NCBI GenBank assembly: GCA_017613735.1
Contig: JAGADF010000009.1
Span: 186,001 to 250,000 of the forward strand
Origin: Clostridia bacterium
GTDB lineage: Bacteria > Bacillota > Clostridia > Oscillospirales > Acutalibacteraceae
Length of the DNA: 64,000 bases
Direction of reading: 5' to 3'
Positions 42,323 to 51,614 of this stretch are shown piece by piece. The stretch's first letter is position 1; each line of letters begins with the position of its first letter. The notes under the pieces were generated by a model. It was not told the DNA's origin, did no database searches, and worked only from the letters and a program-made list of their open reading frames with translations. A program made the translations under genes and the position numbers.

Positions 42323-43387
42323 ATGAAAGATATTACCGTACTATTAACTGCTGCCGGGTCTCCATCTTCTCCGGGTTTGATTCGTTGTTTGAAGAACAAT
42401 GGAGAGAGAAATGTTCGTGTAGTTGGCACAGATATGAAAGCCGATGCAACTATAAATCAAATGGCAGATGTTGTTAGACTTGTTCCACCTGCTTCGGATC
42501 CGTTTTATGTTGATGCTCTTTACGATATTTGTAAGGAAGAAAAAGTAGATGTTCTTATTCCGGGCATTTCACAAGAGCTTTGTGAATTGCAACAGAGAAA
42601 AAAAGATTTTGATTTAATAGGAACCAAAGTATCTGTTTCCGACGGAGATGGATTGCTTATTGCAAATGATAAAATAAGTTTGTATCAATATATGCTTCAA
42701 AATGGATTTAGTGTTCCTGAGTTTTGTGTTGTTGATTCTATAAGTGGATTTAAAGAAGGATGCAAGAAAATAGGTTATCCTTCAAAACCTATCTGTGTGA
42801 AAATTAAAGATGGAAGTGGAAGTCGCGGAATAAGATTGATCGATCCTTCTAAATCGCGTTTTGATATTTTTATAAATGAAAAACCGAACTCCTTTTACAC
42901 AACATATGAGGATATGTTATCTATTCTTAATGAAGCTGAGATTTTTCCTGAACTTATGATTATGGAATTGCTTCCTGGTAATGAGTATTCTGTTGATTTG
43001 TTGGCTGATCATGGTAAAGTGATTTATATGGTTGGCAGGGAGAGTAATGTAATTAATGCAAGTATTCCTCAAGAAGCAACTCTTTCACCCAATGAACATG
43101 CATATAGTATTTCTGAAAGAATTGTTCAAAGTCTGCAATTAGATGGAAATGTTGATTTAGATTTTAAATTTGACAAAGACGGTATACCGCAGCTTATTGA
43201 GATTAATCCAAGATTGGCGGCGACATTATCGGTAATTGCTGCCGGAGGTATTAATCTTTTATACTTAAGAGTTAAACAGTTATTAGGTGAGAGTTTGCCA
43301 GAGTTAAAAGTTAATTACGGAGTTAAATTGAAAAGAAGATATCACGAGCTGTTTTGTGACAAAAACGGTAATCCTATTTGCTTATGA
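42323..43387 (+). CDS. ATP-grasp ligase
   Basis: 354 aa. N-terminal Rossmann-like pre-ATP-grasp domain (VLLTAAGSPSSPGLIRCL), a central ATP-grasp fold (about 115-300) with VKIKDGSGSRGI as the P-loop-like strand, IMELLPGNEYSVDLLA and the metal-binding LIEINPRLAATLSV near 292. CarB/PurK-like family that couples a carboxylate to an amine through an acyl phosphate. In this locus it could attach an organic or amino acid to an amino sugar. SD GAGGT precedes the ATG. Confidence 0.87.
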   Translation: MKDITVLLTAAGSPSSPGLIRCLKNNGERNVRVVGTDMKADATINQMADVVRLVPPASDPFYVDALYDICKEEKVDVLIPGISQELCELQQRKKDFDLIGTKVSVSDGDGLLIANDKISLYQYMLQNGFSVPEFCVVDSISGFKEGCKKIGYPSKPICVKIKDGSGSRGIRLIDPSKSRFDIFINEKPNSFYTTYEDMLSILNEAEIFPELMIMELLPGNEYSVDLLADHGKVIYMVGRESNVINASIPQEATLSPNEHAYSISERIVQSLQLDGNVDLDFKFDKDGIPQLIEINPRLAATLSVIAAGGINLLYLRVKQLLGESLPELKVNYGVKLKRRYHELFCDKNGNPICL

Positions 43388-43418
43388 TTCTTTGTATATA
43401 AAAATGGAGAGCACATTT

Positions 43419-44588
43419 ATGTCCGAGATAAAATATGCACTTATAACAACTGTTGATCAAAGTATAAAAAGTTTTATGTTACCTTATGCAGAAAAACTAT
43501 CGGATAAAGGTTATAAAGTGTATTTAATATGCAATTTTACTGATGAGAACTATGAGAAATACAGTAAGAGTTATGAATGTATTAATATTGATATGAAGCG
43601 CGGATTTGACTTTTTTTCAACTATTAAAACTATTTATACTTTAAAAAAGTTTTTTTTAAAGGAAAAAATAACTGTTGCAGAATATGGTACTGAAAATGCT
43701 GCCTTTTGTGCTTCAATTGCCGCTAAAATAAGTAAAGTTCCAGTCAGAATTTATGATCATTGGGGAGCCAGATATGTTGGTTTTGAAGGTTTTTTTAGAA
43801 AATTATCAAAATTAATTGAAAAAATTGCTTCAAAGTTCTCGACCGATATTAGACAAGTTAGTGAAAAAAACATGAAAATGTGCATTGACGATGGCCTTTA
43901 TAAACCTGACAAAGTTAAGGTTCTTGGTAAGGGAGGAACAGTTGGAGTTGATTTTTCTGTTTTTGATTATTCGCAAAAATCAACGTTTAATAAATCTGTT
44001 AGAGATCAACTGAATATCTCTTACGATTCTTTTATATATGGATTTGTAGGTAGAATTCAAAGTGATAAAGGCTTAAATGAGTTGTTAGCTGCGTTTAAAA
44101 CAATTGTCAATGATAATGAAAACGTGTTTCTTGTAATTGTTGGCGCGGAGGATAATGTGAATCCTTTAAATCCTGAATTAATTGAGTGGGCCAAAAATAG
44201 TACCAGAGTTTTTTTTACGGGACCCGTAAACGATGTTTATAGGTATATTAGCTGCTTTGATGTTCTGGTTCATCCTACGTACAGAGAAGGGTTTGGGATG
44301 GTTCTTCAAGAAGCCGGTGCGCTTAAGGTACCAATTATTACTACGGATATAATTGGACCGGGTGAATTTATTATTGATAAGGAAACCGGTGAATTAGTTC
44401 CTCCAAAAGATGTTAATCAACTATATAGTGTTATGAAAAAGTATTTGCTTGATAGAGAATTAATAAGTAATTATGCTGAAAGAAATTATAATTACACTAA
44501 GAGTTTTTTTGAAAGGCAAGTAATGGTTAATCGAATCGTTGACGATCGAGTTTCAGTTATAAATAATAGAATCCATAATAGTCTCTAA
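43419..44588 (+). CDS. Glycosyltransferase family 4, PglA/CapM-like
   Basis: 389 aa. GT-B fold: N-terminal acceptor domain with HWGARYVGFEGFFRK near 110, then a donor domain with VKVLGKGGTVGVDF, GFVGRIQSDKGLNELL near 220, FFTGPVNDVYRYISCFDVLVHPTYREGFGMVLQEAGALKVP with the EX7E-type motif near 300. Similar to GT4 enzymes that add the second sugar to an undecaprenyl-linked amino sugar. I chose ATG 43419 (SD GGAG 10 bp upstream); the upstream in-frame extension overlaps the ATP-grasp gene and has no SD. Confidence 0.9.
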   Translation: MSEIKYALITTVDQSIKSFMLPYAEKLSDKGYKVYLICNFTDENYEKYSKSYECINIDMKRGFDFFSTIKTIYTLKKFFLKEKITVAEYGTENAAFCASIAAKISKVPVRIYDHWGARYVGFEGFFRKLSKLIEKIASKFSTDIRQVSEKNMKMCIDDGLYKPDKVKVLGKGGTVGVDFSVFDYSQKSTFNKSVRDQLNISYDSFIYGFVGRIQSDKGLNELLAAFKTIVNDNENVFLVIVGAEDNVNPLNPELIEWAKNSTRVFFTGPVNDVYRYISCFDVLVHPTYREGFGMVLQEAGALKVPIITTDIIGPGEFIIDKETGELVPPKDVNQLYSVMKKYLLDRELISNYAERNYNYTKSFFERQVMVNRIVDDRVSVINNRIHNSL

Positions 44589-44600
44589 TGGAGGGGAAAA

Positions 44601-45434
44601 ATGTCTTTAACATTAATGTACATTACTAATAAACCTGAAATTGCAAAAGTTGCTCAAATTGCCGGTGTTGATCGAATTTGGGTAGATATGGAATACATTG
44701 GTAAGGAGATTCGCCAGCATGGAATGGATACTGTTAAGTCCCATCATACTTTGGAAGATGTGCATAATATAAGAAAAGTTGTTACTTCTTCTGAATTAAT
44801 GGTACGTATTAACCCCATTCATGATGAAACTTCATATTATTCAAATAGTGAAAACGAAATTGAAGATACAATTCAAGCAGGTGCAGATGTATTAATGCTT
44901 CCAATGTTTAAAACGCCAAAAGAAGTTCAACGCTTTGTTGATTGTGTTAATGGACGTTCAAAAACTATGCTGCTTTTTGAAACGATGGATTCTGTAAATA
45001 ATATTGATGAAATTTTACAAATCGATGGAATAGATGAGGTTCATATCGGTTTAAATGACTTACATTTGGATTATAAAAAAAAGTTTATGTTTGAATTATT
45101 GTGCGATGGAACTGTTGACTATATGTGTGATGTTTTTAAAAGGTATAATAAAAAATTTGGCTTCGGCGGAATAGCTCGAGTTGGATTTGGCATGTTACCG
45201 GCAGAATATATTATTACTCATCATTATTATTTAGGTTCAACTGCCGCAATACTTTCAAGAGGTTTTTGCGATGCAAATAAAATTGATAATCCTGAAATTG
45301 TCAGAGATTTGTTTATTGAAGGAGTTAGCAATATTAGAAAAAAAGAAGATGAAGTTTCAAATTATACATTAAGACAATATAAAGATAACTATGAGATAAT
45401 AAAAGAAATTGTTTATAAAATCGCTAATGGCTGA
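44601..45434 (+). CDS. HpcH/HpaI aldolase-like (citrate lyase family) protein
   Basis: 277 aa TIM barrel. VDRIWVDMEYIGK near 24, MVRINPIHDE near 74, a metal-binding Glu in LLFETMDSV near 132 and the GLNDLHLDY motif near 155 match class II pyruvate aldolases of the HpcH/HpaI family, which join or split 2-keto acids and aldehydes with a divalent metal. It has lost typical N-terminal residues, so its exact reaction is open. SD GGAGGGG precedes the ATG. It sits next to a 2-hydroxyacid dehydrogenase homologue, which suggests a small keto/hydroxy-acid pathway. Confidence 0.83.
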   Translation: MSLTLMYITNKPEIAKVAQIAGVDRIWVDMEYIGKEIRQHGMDTVKSHHTLEDVHNIRKVVTSSELMVRINPIHDETSYYSNSENEIEDTIQAGADVLMLPMFKTPKEVQRFVDCVNGRSKTMLLFETMDSVNNIDEILQIDGIDEVHIGLNDLHLDYKKKFMFELLCDGTVDYMCDVFKRYNKKFGFGGIARVGFGMLPAEYIITHHYYLGSTAAILSRGFCDANKIDNPEIVRDLFIEGVSNIRKKEDEVSNYTLRQYKDNYEIIKEIVYKIANG

Positions 45435-45474
45435 TTTAATAATTCCTATATTATAAAACTTCAAAGGTGATTTT

Positions 45475-46443
45475 ATGAAAAAAAAGACTGTTCTTACTGA
45501 AATCAAAATTAATAATAGCAATGAAGAACTTCCAAGTTTTGAATTCAAACAATTGAACTACGGCAGCCGATTGTTGAATTATTTGTCTGATTGCAAAAAG
45601 AAAAAAGCATTAATTAGTTCAATCACAGAAGAGGTTGATGCGATAATATGCTGTAGAGCAAGTGCAACAATTCTTGCTGATATTGATACTAAAAACATTA
45701 AATTAATACAATTAACGAGTACCGGATATGACGGAGTTCCTGTTGAAAGATTAAAACTTAAAGGTATTACTGTTTGTAATCTTAAAACTGTGTACGATAT
45801 TTCAATTGCCGAGACTGTTGTATATGGTTTGATTCGTTATGTCAAAAGATTCCGTAATAGAGTTAACAATAATACGCCTAAACTTTTTAGGCACTATACT
45901 TGCATGACGGAATTGAATAATAAAAATGTACTTATTATGGGTGCCGGTAATATTGGTTCGAAAATAGCAGACAGATTATATGGATTGAATATGAGAGTAA
46001 TAGGGTACGACGTTAACAAAGATGTTTGCGGTAGGTTTGAATACATTATCGACAATAAAGAGCAATTGATTAATGAATTACAAGAGTTTGACTATATAAT
46101 ATCAACTCTTCCTTTGGTTAAAGATACGGTAAAATTCTGTGATAAGACATTTTTTGATGCAATGAGTAAAACAGCTGTCTTTTTTAATATCGGACGTAAT
46201 GATACTGTTGATAGTATGTCGTTGTATTCAGCATTAAAGAATAATGATATTGGTGGCGCCATTATTGATACGGTTGAGTTACTTCCATATCCTTTGTTTA
46301 ATAGATTTAGGCGGTTAAAGAATTGTTTGGTCCTTCCGGGTATTGCAACATCTAGTGAAGAATGCAACGAAAGAGTTCAGTCACGTATTATTGCTAATTT
46401 GACTGATTTTTTCGATAATAATTTGTGCCAGGATGAGATTTAA
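45475..46443 (+). CDS. D-2-hydroxyacid dehydrogenase homologue without catalytic His
   Basis: 322 aa. NAD-binding domain with MGAGNIGSKIADRLYGLNMRVIGYD near 148 and the family layout: LPLVKDT near 210, Arg in NIGRNDTV near 235, Glu in DTVELLPYP near 268. The usual catalytic His in a PHIA-type motif is replaced: LPGIATSSEE near 290. This suggests altered or lost dehydrogenase chemistry. SD AAAGGTG precedes the ATG. The neighbour is an HpcH-like aldolase. Confidence 0.85.
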   Translation: MKKKTVLTEIKINNSNEELPSFEFKQLNYGSRLLNYLSDCKKKKALISSITEEVDAIICCRASATILADIDTKNIKLIQLTSTGYDGVPVERLKLKGITVCNLKTVYDISIAETVVYGLIRYVKRFRNRVNNNTPKLFRHYTCMTELNNKNVLIMGAGNIGSKIADRLYGLNMRVIGYDVNKDVCGRFEYIIDNKEQLINELQEFDYIISTLPLVKDTVKFCDKTFFDAMSKTAVFFNIGRNDTVDSMSLYSALKNNDIGGAIIDTVELLPYPLFNRFRRLKNCLVLPGIATSSEECNERVQSRIIANLTDFFDNNLCQDEI

Positions 46444-46474
46444 GGAAAATGAATAATTATAATCGGAGGTTTTT

Positions 46475-47650
46475 ATGAAAGTTGCATTTTTTACGGGAAT
46501 GAAATTTTCAAAAGTTGATGGAAAATATTATCATATCACTTTAAAACACGATATTATTAAAGAAAGATATCTTTCTGTGTTTGACGAGTTTGTTGTTTTT
46601 GGCAGTGAACAAAATGGTGATGAGAACACTTCTGTCAGAGAAGAACTTTCCAGTGGACCAAATGTGACATTTAGACTGTCACAAAAATATCATAATGGCT
46701 CTGACGAGTTTAAACCCTGGGTAGTCAGTGCATGCAAAAAAGAGATTAGAAACTTACTTAATGATGTCGATTGCGCTATCATCAGGTTGCCTTCAAATAT
46801 AGGTATTTGGGCATGTAAAGAATGTGAGAAGATTGGCAAACCTTATGTTATTGAGGTAGTAGGTTGTGTTTTTGATTCTTTATATAATTTTGCTTGGTAT
46901 ACTAAACCGTTGGCTTATTTTGAACGTTATAAGATGAAAAAAGCAGTTTCAAAAGCAAAATACACTACTTATGTTTCAAAGCATTTTTTACAGGAAAGGT
47001 ATCCCTCTGATTCTATAAGTACAAATTGTTCGAATGTCAGAGTTATCGATTTTGATGAAGGTATTATTGATAAGAGATTATCACAAATTGATATGCGTCG
47101 CAAAGAATCGGATCGCGTTTTGAGGTTTTGTACTTGTAGTGGAATTGATATAAAATATAAAGGTCATGAATATGTATTCAGGGCCATGAAAGAGCTTGAA
47201 AAAGAAGGTATTAATACTGAATACTATCTGGCTGGCAGCGGGTCACCTGAAATGCTTACTAATTTAGCTAAAAATATCGGTGTGCTCGATAGAATCCATT
47301 TCCTCGGTCAAGTTAAACATGAAAGTGTTATTTCTTTGTTAGATCAAACGGATATTTATATTCAGCCTAGTCTTGCAGAAGGATTACCCAGAGCACTTAT
47401 TGAGGCAATGAGCCGTGGATGTCCTTCAACTGGTTCAAGAGTAGCAGGAATACCTGAATTGCTTCCTGATGAGTTGATATTTGAACCTAAAGATGTTGTC
47501 GGAATTTGCAACAGAGTAAAATATATCATGAAAAATGAGCGTGACGTTGCAAAACAGTTATTCGAAACATCAAAAGATTATGACATAGAAATAATTGAAA
47601 AGAATCGTCATTGGCTTTTATCGGAATTCAGAGACAGTATAAATACTTAA
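46475..47650 (+). CDS. Glycosyltransferase family 4
   Basis: 391 aa. GT-B fold; the C-terminal donor domain has YKGHEYVFRAMKEL, YLAGSGSPEML, RIHFLGQVKHESVISLLDQTDIYIQPSLAEGLPRALIEAMSRGCP with the EX7E motif near 306-314. Acceptor domain residues give no clue to the sugar. SD CGGAGG precedes the ATG. Third sugar-adding step of the AT-rich block. Confidence 0.88.
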   Translation: MKVAFFTGMKFSKVDGKYYHITLKHDIIKERYLSVFDEFVVFGSEQNGDENTSVREELSSGPNVTFRLSQKYHNGSDEFKPWVVSACKKEIRNLLNDVDCAIIRLPSNIGIWACKECEKIGKPYVIEVVGCVFDSLYNFAWYTKPLAYFERYKMKKAVSKAKYTTYVSKHFLQERYPSDSISTNCSNVRVIDFDEGIIDKRLSQIDMRRKESDRVLRFCTCSGIDIKYKGHEYVFRAMKELEKEGINTEYYLAGSGSPEMLTNLAKNIGVLDRIHFLGQVKHESVISLLDQTDIYIQPSLAEGLPRALIEAMSRGCPSTGSRVAGIPELLPDELIFEPKDVVGICNRVKYIMKNERDVAKQLFETSKDYDIEIIEKNRHWLLSEFRDSINT

Positions 47651-47669
47651 TGATTAAAAGGTATTTCAT

Positions 47670-48704
47670 ATGGATAATAGTATTCGAAAATATGAATTGA
47701 TGGATTATATAAAGCTTTTATTTGCCTTGCTTATTGTCTGTGGCCATTTTACAAGCGAAAATCCTACTCCAACTATTATTAAGCTTCCATTTTCAATTTC
47801 TGCTATTGCCGTTCCTTTTTTCTTTACTTGTACCGGGTTTTTATGCGGAAGAAGCGCGATTACTAATAATGACTCGAAAACAGTTGTTAAGAGACAAATA
47901 AAAAAACTTTTTTCAATATATTTTTGGTGGAGCTTAATCTATATTTTATTTAAAGTTTTATATTTCATAGGGAATAAAGTCGATTCAGTAGAAGTTTTTC
48001 AGTATATTTATAAGTGCTTTGTTTATACAACTTACGCTACTATTTGGTATCTTCCTGCTTCAGCAATTGGTTTGTTAATATCTTGGAAATGTATCGAATT
48101 ACTTTCAGTAAAAAAAGCGTTGTTTATTTCTTTGTTTTTTTACTTGATATGCATTTTTGGATATTCGTATTCCTTTATTCTTAAAGGAACTGTATTAGAG
48201 GTCTTTTATTCGAATTATGAAACTGTATTTATAAGTGTTAGAAATTGCTTGTTTTACGCATTTCCTTTTATTACTCTCGGTTGGTTTATTGCTGAAAGGC
48301 AGCATAAAGGTATAACGACTTCTTTTGTATACTTTAAGGCATTTATATGTATTCTTTTATTTATATGTGAGGCTTTATTACTGAAAAAGATTGGAAATAC
48401 AAGAGGTAGTGAAACGTTAATAATGCATTTATTAACTTCTTATTATCTCGTCGTAATGTCAATTCAGAGTAAGATTAAGACTCCTGAAAACTTTTCTGTT
48501 TATGCTCGTAAAATGAGTACGCTTGTATTTTTATCACAAAGGATTTTTTTAACTGGGATTCCTGCAATAATTCCTTTTATATATAATAATTTGTTTTCAA
48601 AATGGTACCTAGGATTATTATGTGTTCTTATATGTACGGTTTCTTTGTCTATGATTATACTATTATTATCAAAAAGATTTACTTTTTTAAAGAGGCTTTT
48701 TTAG
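47670..48704 (+). CDS. Acyltransferase family 3 membrane protein
   Basis: 344 aa with about ten transmembrane helices. N-terminal MDYIKLLFALLIVCGHF with the conserved His, and AVPFFFTCTGFLCGR, match the AT3 family (OafA/WecH-like), which O-acylates surface glycans using cytoplasmic acyl-CoA. Last gene of the strongly AT-rich block. SD AAAGG is weak. Confidence 0.87.
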   Translation: MDNSIRKYELMDYIKLLFALLIVCGHFTSENPTPTIIKLPFSISAIAVPFFFTCTGFLCGRSAITNNDSKTVVKRQIKKLFSIYFWWSLIYILFKVLYFIGNKVDSVEVFQYIYKCFVYTTYATIWYLPASAIGLLISWKCIELLSVKKALFISLFFYLICIFGYSYSFILKGTVLEVFYSNYETVFISVRNCLFYAFPFITLGWFIAERQHKGITTSFVYFKAFICILLFICEALLLKKIGNTRGSETLIMHLLTSYYLVVMSIQSKIKTPENFSVYARKMSTLVFLSQRIFLTGIPAIIPFIYNNLFSKWYLGLLCVLICTVSLSMIILLLSKRFTFLKRLF

Positions 48705-48752
48705 TGGCTTTTATTATTTGTGTGTTATAATTAATTCTTTTGGTGAGTAAAA

Positions 48753-49361
48753 ATGAAAAAAATTGTAATTATTGGTGCATCGGGACACGGCAAGGTTGTA
48801 GCTGATATTGCATTAAGATGCGGATATGATGAAATTGCTTTTCTTGATGATAATGAATCAGTAAAAACCTGCGGTAAATGGGACTGTATCGGGAAAACCG
48901 ATATGGCTTCGCAATTGAATGATGATTTGTTTATAGCAATTGGAAATGCCGATGTCAGAAAAGCTTTTTTTGACCGTTTAAAAGATAAAAAAATTGTTTC
49001 TCTTGTTCATCCCCAGACCGTTATTGCCAATAGTGTGAAAATTGGCAGAGGAACAGTCATAATGGCTGGTGCTGTAATTAATCCCGATGCCGAAATCGGT
49101 GAAGGTTGCATTATTAATACCTGTTCATCAGTTGACCATGACTGTAGAATCCGTGATTTTGTGCATATTTCGGTCGGCGCGCATATAAGCGGAACCGTAG
49201 AAATCGGTGAATTTACATGGGTAGGTGCGGGTGCAACTGTAAGTAATAATATAAACATCTGCGGTAACTGTGTTTTGGGTGCAGGCGCGGTCGTTGTAAA
49301 AGATATTTCAGAATCAGGAACATATATAGGTGTTCCAGCTAAAGTAATTAACAAAATGTAA
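48753..49361 (+). CDS. NeuD/PglD-family sugar acetyltransferase
   Basis: 202 aa. N-terminal Rossmann-like UDP-sugar binding domain (VIIGASGHGKVVADIALR, FLDDNE) and a C-terminal left-handed beta helix; the catalytic His lies in TCSSVDHDCRI near 130. Same length and layout as Campylobacter PglD, which acetylates UDP-4-amino sugar to UDP-diNAcBac. With the PglE-like aminotransferase at 38485 it would make an N-acetylated 4-amino sugar. SD GGTGAG precedes the ATG. Confidence 0.91.
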   Translation: MKKIVIIGASGHGKVVADIALRCGYDEIAFLDDNESVKTCGKWDCIGKTDMASQLNDDLFIAIGNADVRKAFFDRLKDKKIVSLVHPQTVIANSVKIGRGTVIMAGAVINPDAEIGEGCIINTCSSVDHDCRIRDFVHISVGAHISGTVEIGEFTWVGAGATVSNNINICGNCVLGAGAVVVKDISESGTYIGVPAKVINKM

Positions 49362-49405
49362 TTAATAAAATTTGGTATTTATTATTATTTAGTGGATTGT
49401 TTAAA

Positions 49406-50476
49406 ATGAAAATTGGTATTGTGATTGCATCGCTCGGTTTCGGCGGAGCTGAAAAAGTAACTATTTCTTTAACTGAATATTTTATATCACAAGGGCATGA
49501 TTGCATTATTTATACGACTATTCGTAAAAAAGACGAATACACTCTTCCCGAAAATGTTAGAAGGGTTAATGTTACCGACGGTAAGAGTAATTCTTATTTT
49601 AACCGTGTATCTTGCATTAAAAATGCCGTAAAGAGAGATATGCCCGATGTTATTATTGTTATGGGTATGCCCGTTACTACTTATGCTATTCCCGCTTGCA
49701 AGGGCCTTAACATACCGATTATTTCATGCGAACGTAATGATCCATACAATTTTAACGGTAAATTAATCACTAAGATTTTCTATGAGCATTTTATCAAGGA
49801 TTCCGATGCCTTTATATTCCAGACAGAGTATGCGAAGGGATACTATGAAGATAAGATTAAAGAAAAGTCTTATACTATTATTCCGAATCCGATTAATACA
49901 AAATATGTTTTTGAAAGAAATTATTCTGAAATCAAAAACACAATTGCAAATGTCGGCAGATTGATTCCTCAAAAAAACCAAAAGATGCTTATTGAAGCTT
50001 TTTCATTGTTTTTAAAAGAGTATCCCGATTATACTCTTGAAATATTCGGAAGCGGCTCCTTGCTTGACGAACTGACGGATTTAACAAATAGTCTTGGGTT
50101 ATCCGATAAAGTATTTTTTATGGGTACTTGTGAAGATGTTAATCGAAGAATTCAGAACGATTCAATGTTTGTTCTTTCTTCAAATTTTGAAGGCATGCCA
50201 AATGCGCTGATGGAAGCCATGGCATGTTCCGTTCCTTCAATTTCAACTGATTGTCCCGTAGGAGGACCAAAGGAGATTATTACTGACGGCGAAAACGGTC
50301 TTCTTGTTGAAGTTAACAATGCGGTAAAAATGGCTGAAGCTATGAAGTATTATGCTTCGGATATTGACCGAGCAAATTCCATAGGTGAAAAAGGTAAGCA
50401 GGCTACTGAGCGTTTTTCGATAGATGTTATAGGAAAAAGATGGTTAAGCTTTATAGATAGTATTTTGAACAAATGA
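49406..50476 (+). CDS. Glycosyltransferase family 4
   Basis: 356 aa. GT-B enzyme: VIASLGFGGAEKVTISLTEYF N terminus, SCERNDPYNF acceptor segment, VGRLIPQKNQKMLIEAFSLF near 186, EIFGSGSLLDEL, VFFMGTCEDVNRRI and SSNFEGMPNALMEAMACSVP with the EX7E motif near 265. The family includes GalNAc and Gal transferases of O-unit synthesis (PglH/J-like); the sugar is not known. I chose ATG 49406 over a TTG at 49397. Confidence 0.88.
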   Translation: MKIGIVIASLGFGGAEKVTISLTEYFISQGHDCIIYTTIRKKDEYTLPENVRRVNVTDGKSNSYFNRVSCIKNAVKRDMPDVIIVMGMPVTTYAIPACKGLNIPIISCERNDPYNFNGKLITKIFYEHFIKDSDAFIFQTEYAKGYYEDKIKEKSYTIIPNPINTKYVFERNYSEIKNTIANVGRLIPQKNQKMLIEAFSLFLKEYPDYTLEIFGSGSLLDELTDLTNSLGLSDKVFFMGTCEDVNRRIQNDSMFVLSSNFEGMPNALMEAMACSVPSISTDCPVGGPKEIITDGENGLLVEVNNAVKMAEAMKYYASDIDRANSIGEKGKQATERFSIDVIGKRWLSFIDSILNK

Positions 50477-50485
50477 GGTTTTAAT

Positions 50486-50986
50486 ATGATTGATAGAATT
50501 AAAAAAAGATTTCAAAATCCTGTTGATTATTGGAGAAGCAAGGGAGTTAAAATAGGAAAGAACACTGATATTAACAGATATGTAGTTTTTGGTACTGAAC
50601 CATATCTGATTACCATCGGAGATAATGTTAGAATTACAAGAGACGTTGAATTAATTACTCATGACGGCGGTGTCTGGGTTCTGAGAAATCTGTATTCCGA
50701 GTTTAAAGATATTGATATTTTTGGCAGAATTGTTATAGGCAATAATGTTTATATCGGCAACGGAGCGATTGTTTTACCCGGAGTGACTATTGGCAATAAT
50801 TGCATTATCGGCGCCGGAGCAATCGTTACAAAGGACGTTCCCGAAAACAGTATTGTTGCAGGAGTGCCTGCTCGAGTAATTGAAACGATTGATGAGTATG
50901 TTGAAAAGAATAAATCCAGATTTGTTAATACAAAATATATGGATTCGCAACAGAAAAAGGAATATCTTATTTCCAATCATTTTTGA
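50486..50986 (+). CDS. Hexapeptide-repeat acetyltransferase
   Basis: 166 aa. Left-handed beta helix with [19 protein letters not shown] near 47-65 (His as probable catalytic base), [20 protein letters not shown] and the C-terminal AGVPARVI signature of the NodL/LacA/CysE superfamily. Probably O-acetylates a sugar of the repeat unit. SD GAGG precedes the ATG. Confidence 0.87.
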   Translation: MIDRIKKRFQNPVDYWRSKGVKIGKNTDINRYVVFGTEPYLITIGDNVRITRDVELITHDGGVWVLRNLYSEFKDIDIFGRIVIGNNVYIGNGAIVLPGVTIGNNCIIGAGAIVTKDVPENSIVAGVPARVIETIDEYVEKNKSRFVNTKYMDSQQKKEYLISNHF

Positions 50987-51005
50987 GCTGTGAGGTATTT
51001 GTTGA

Positions 51006-51614
51006 ATGATTAACTCCAAAGATGACTTAAAAAAATATCTTGAAGCCGATGAAATCGCAAGATTCGGCAGACGCGCTTCTTTCCGTGATAAATTAGTCGC
51101 GGGTAAAATGTGGAAATTTAACATTTTACTCAGGAAAGAAGAATTCAACTGTAATTGCCGAAAGGGTTTTATTAAAAAAATACTTTCTCTGTATTATAAA
51201 ATAAAAAGACGCAACATAGCGTATAAGACAGGGTGGTTTGTTGAGCCTAATACTGTTGAAAAAGGCTTCTGTATTGTTCATGTCGGTCCCGTAATAATTT
51301 CAGAATATGCGTCTATAGGTAAAAACTGTAAGGTTCAGGCGATGGTTAATATCGGCGCAAACAACGGTATAAAAAAAGCCCCGCAACTCGGTGACAATGT
51401 TTATATCGGACCTGGCGCAAAGCTGTTTGGAGATATTAAGATAGGTTCAAATGTTGCTGTTGGCGCAAATGCTGTTGTTAATAAGTCATTTGATGAAGAC
51501 GGAATAACAATTGGCGGAGTTCCTGCAAAAAAGATTTCTGACCACGGCAGCGAACTTATGATAAATAAAAAACTTAAAGAATTAGATTATAAGATTGATA
51601 CAGGTGTTCAATGA
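51006..51614 (+). CDS. Serine acetyltransferase-like hexapeptide acetyltransferase
   Basis: 202 aa. N-terminal helical part (about 1-85), then a left-handed beta helix with FCIVHVGPVIISEYASIGKNC, AMVNIGANNG and IGGVPAKKI. CysE-like in fold, but within a polysaccharide locus it more likely modifies a sugar (WbbJ/Cps-type) than serine. The usual CysE His-x-Gly ligand pattern is present as IVHVGP. It overlaps the polymerase gene by 4 bp. Confidence 0.85.
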   Translation: MINSKDDLKKYLEADEIARFGRRASFRDKLVAGKMWKFNILLRKEEFNCNCRKGFIKKILSLYYKIKRRNIAYKTGWFVEPNTVEKGFCIVHVGPVIISEYASIGKNCKVQAMVNIGANNGIKKAPQLGDNVYIGPGAKLFGDIKIGSNVAVGANAVVNKSFDEDGITIGGVPAKKISDHGSELMINKKLKELDYKIDTGVQ

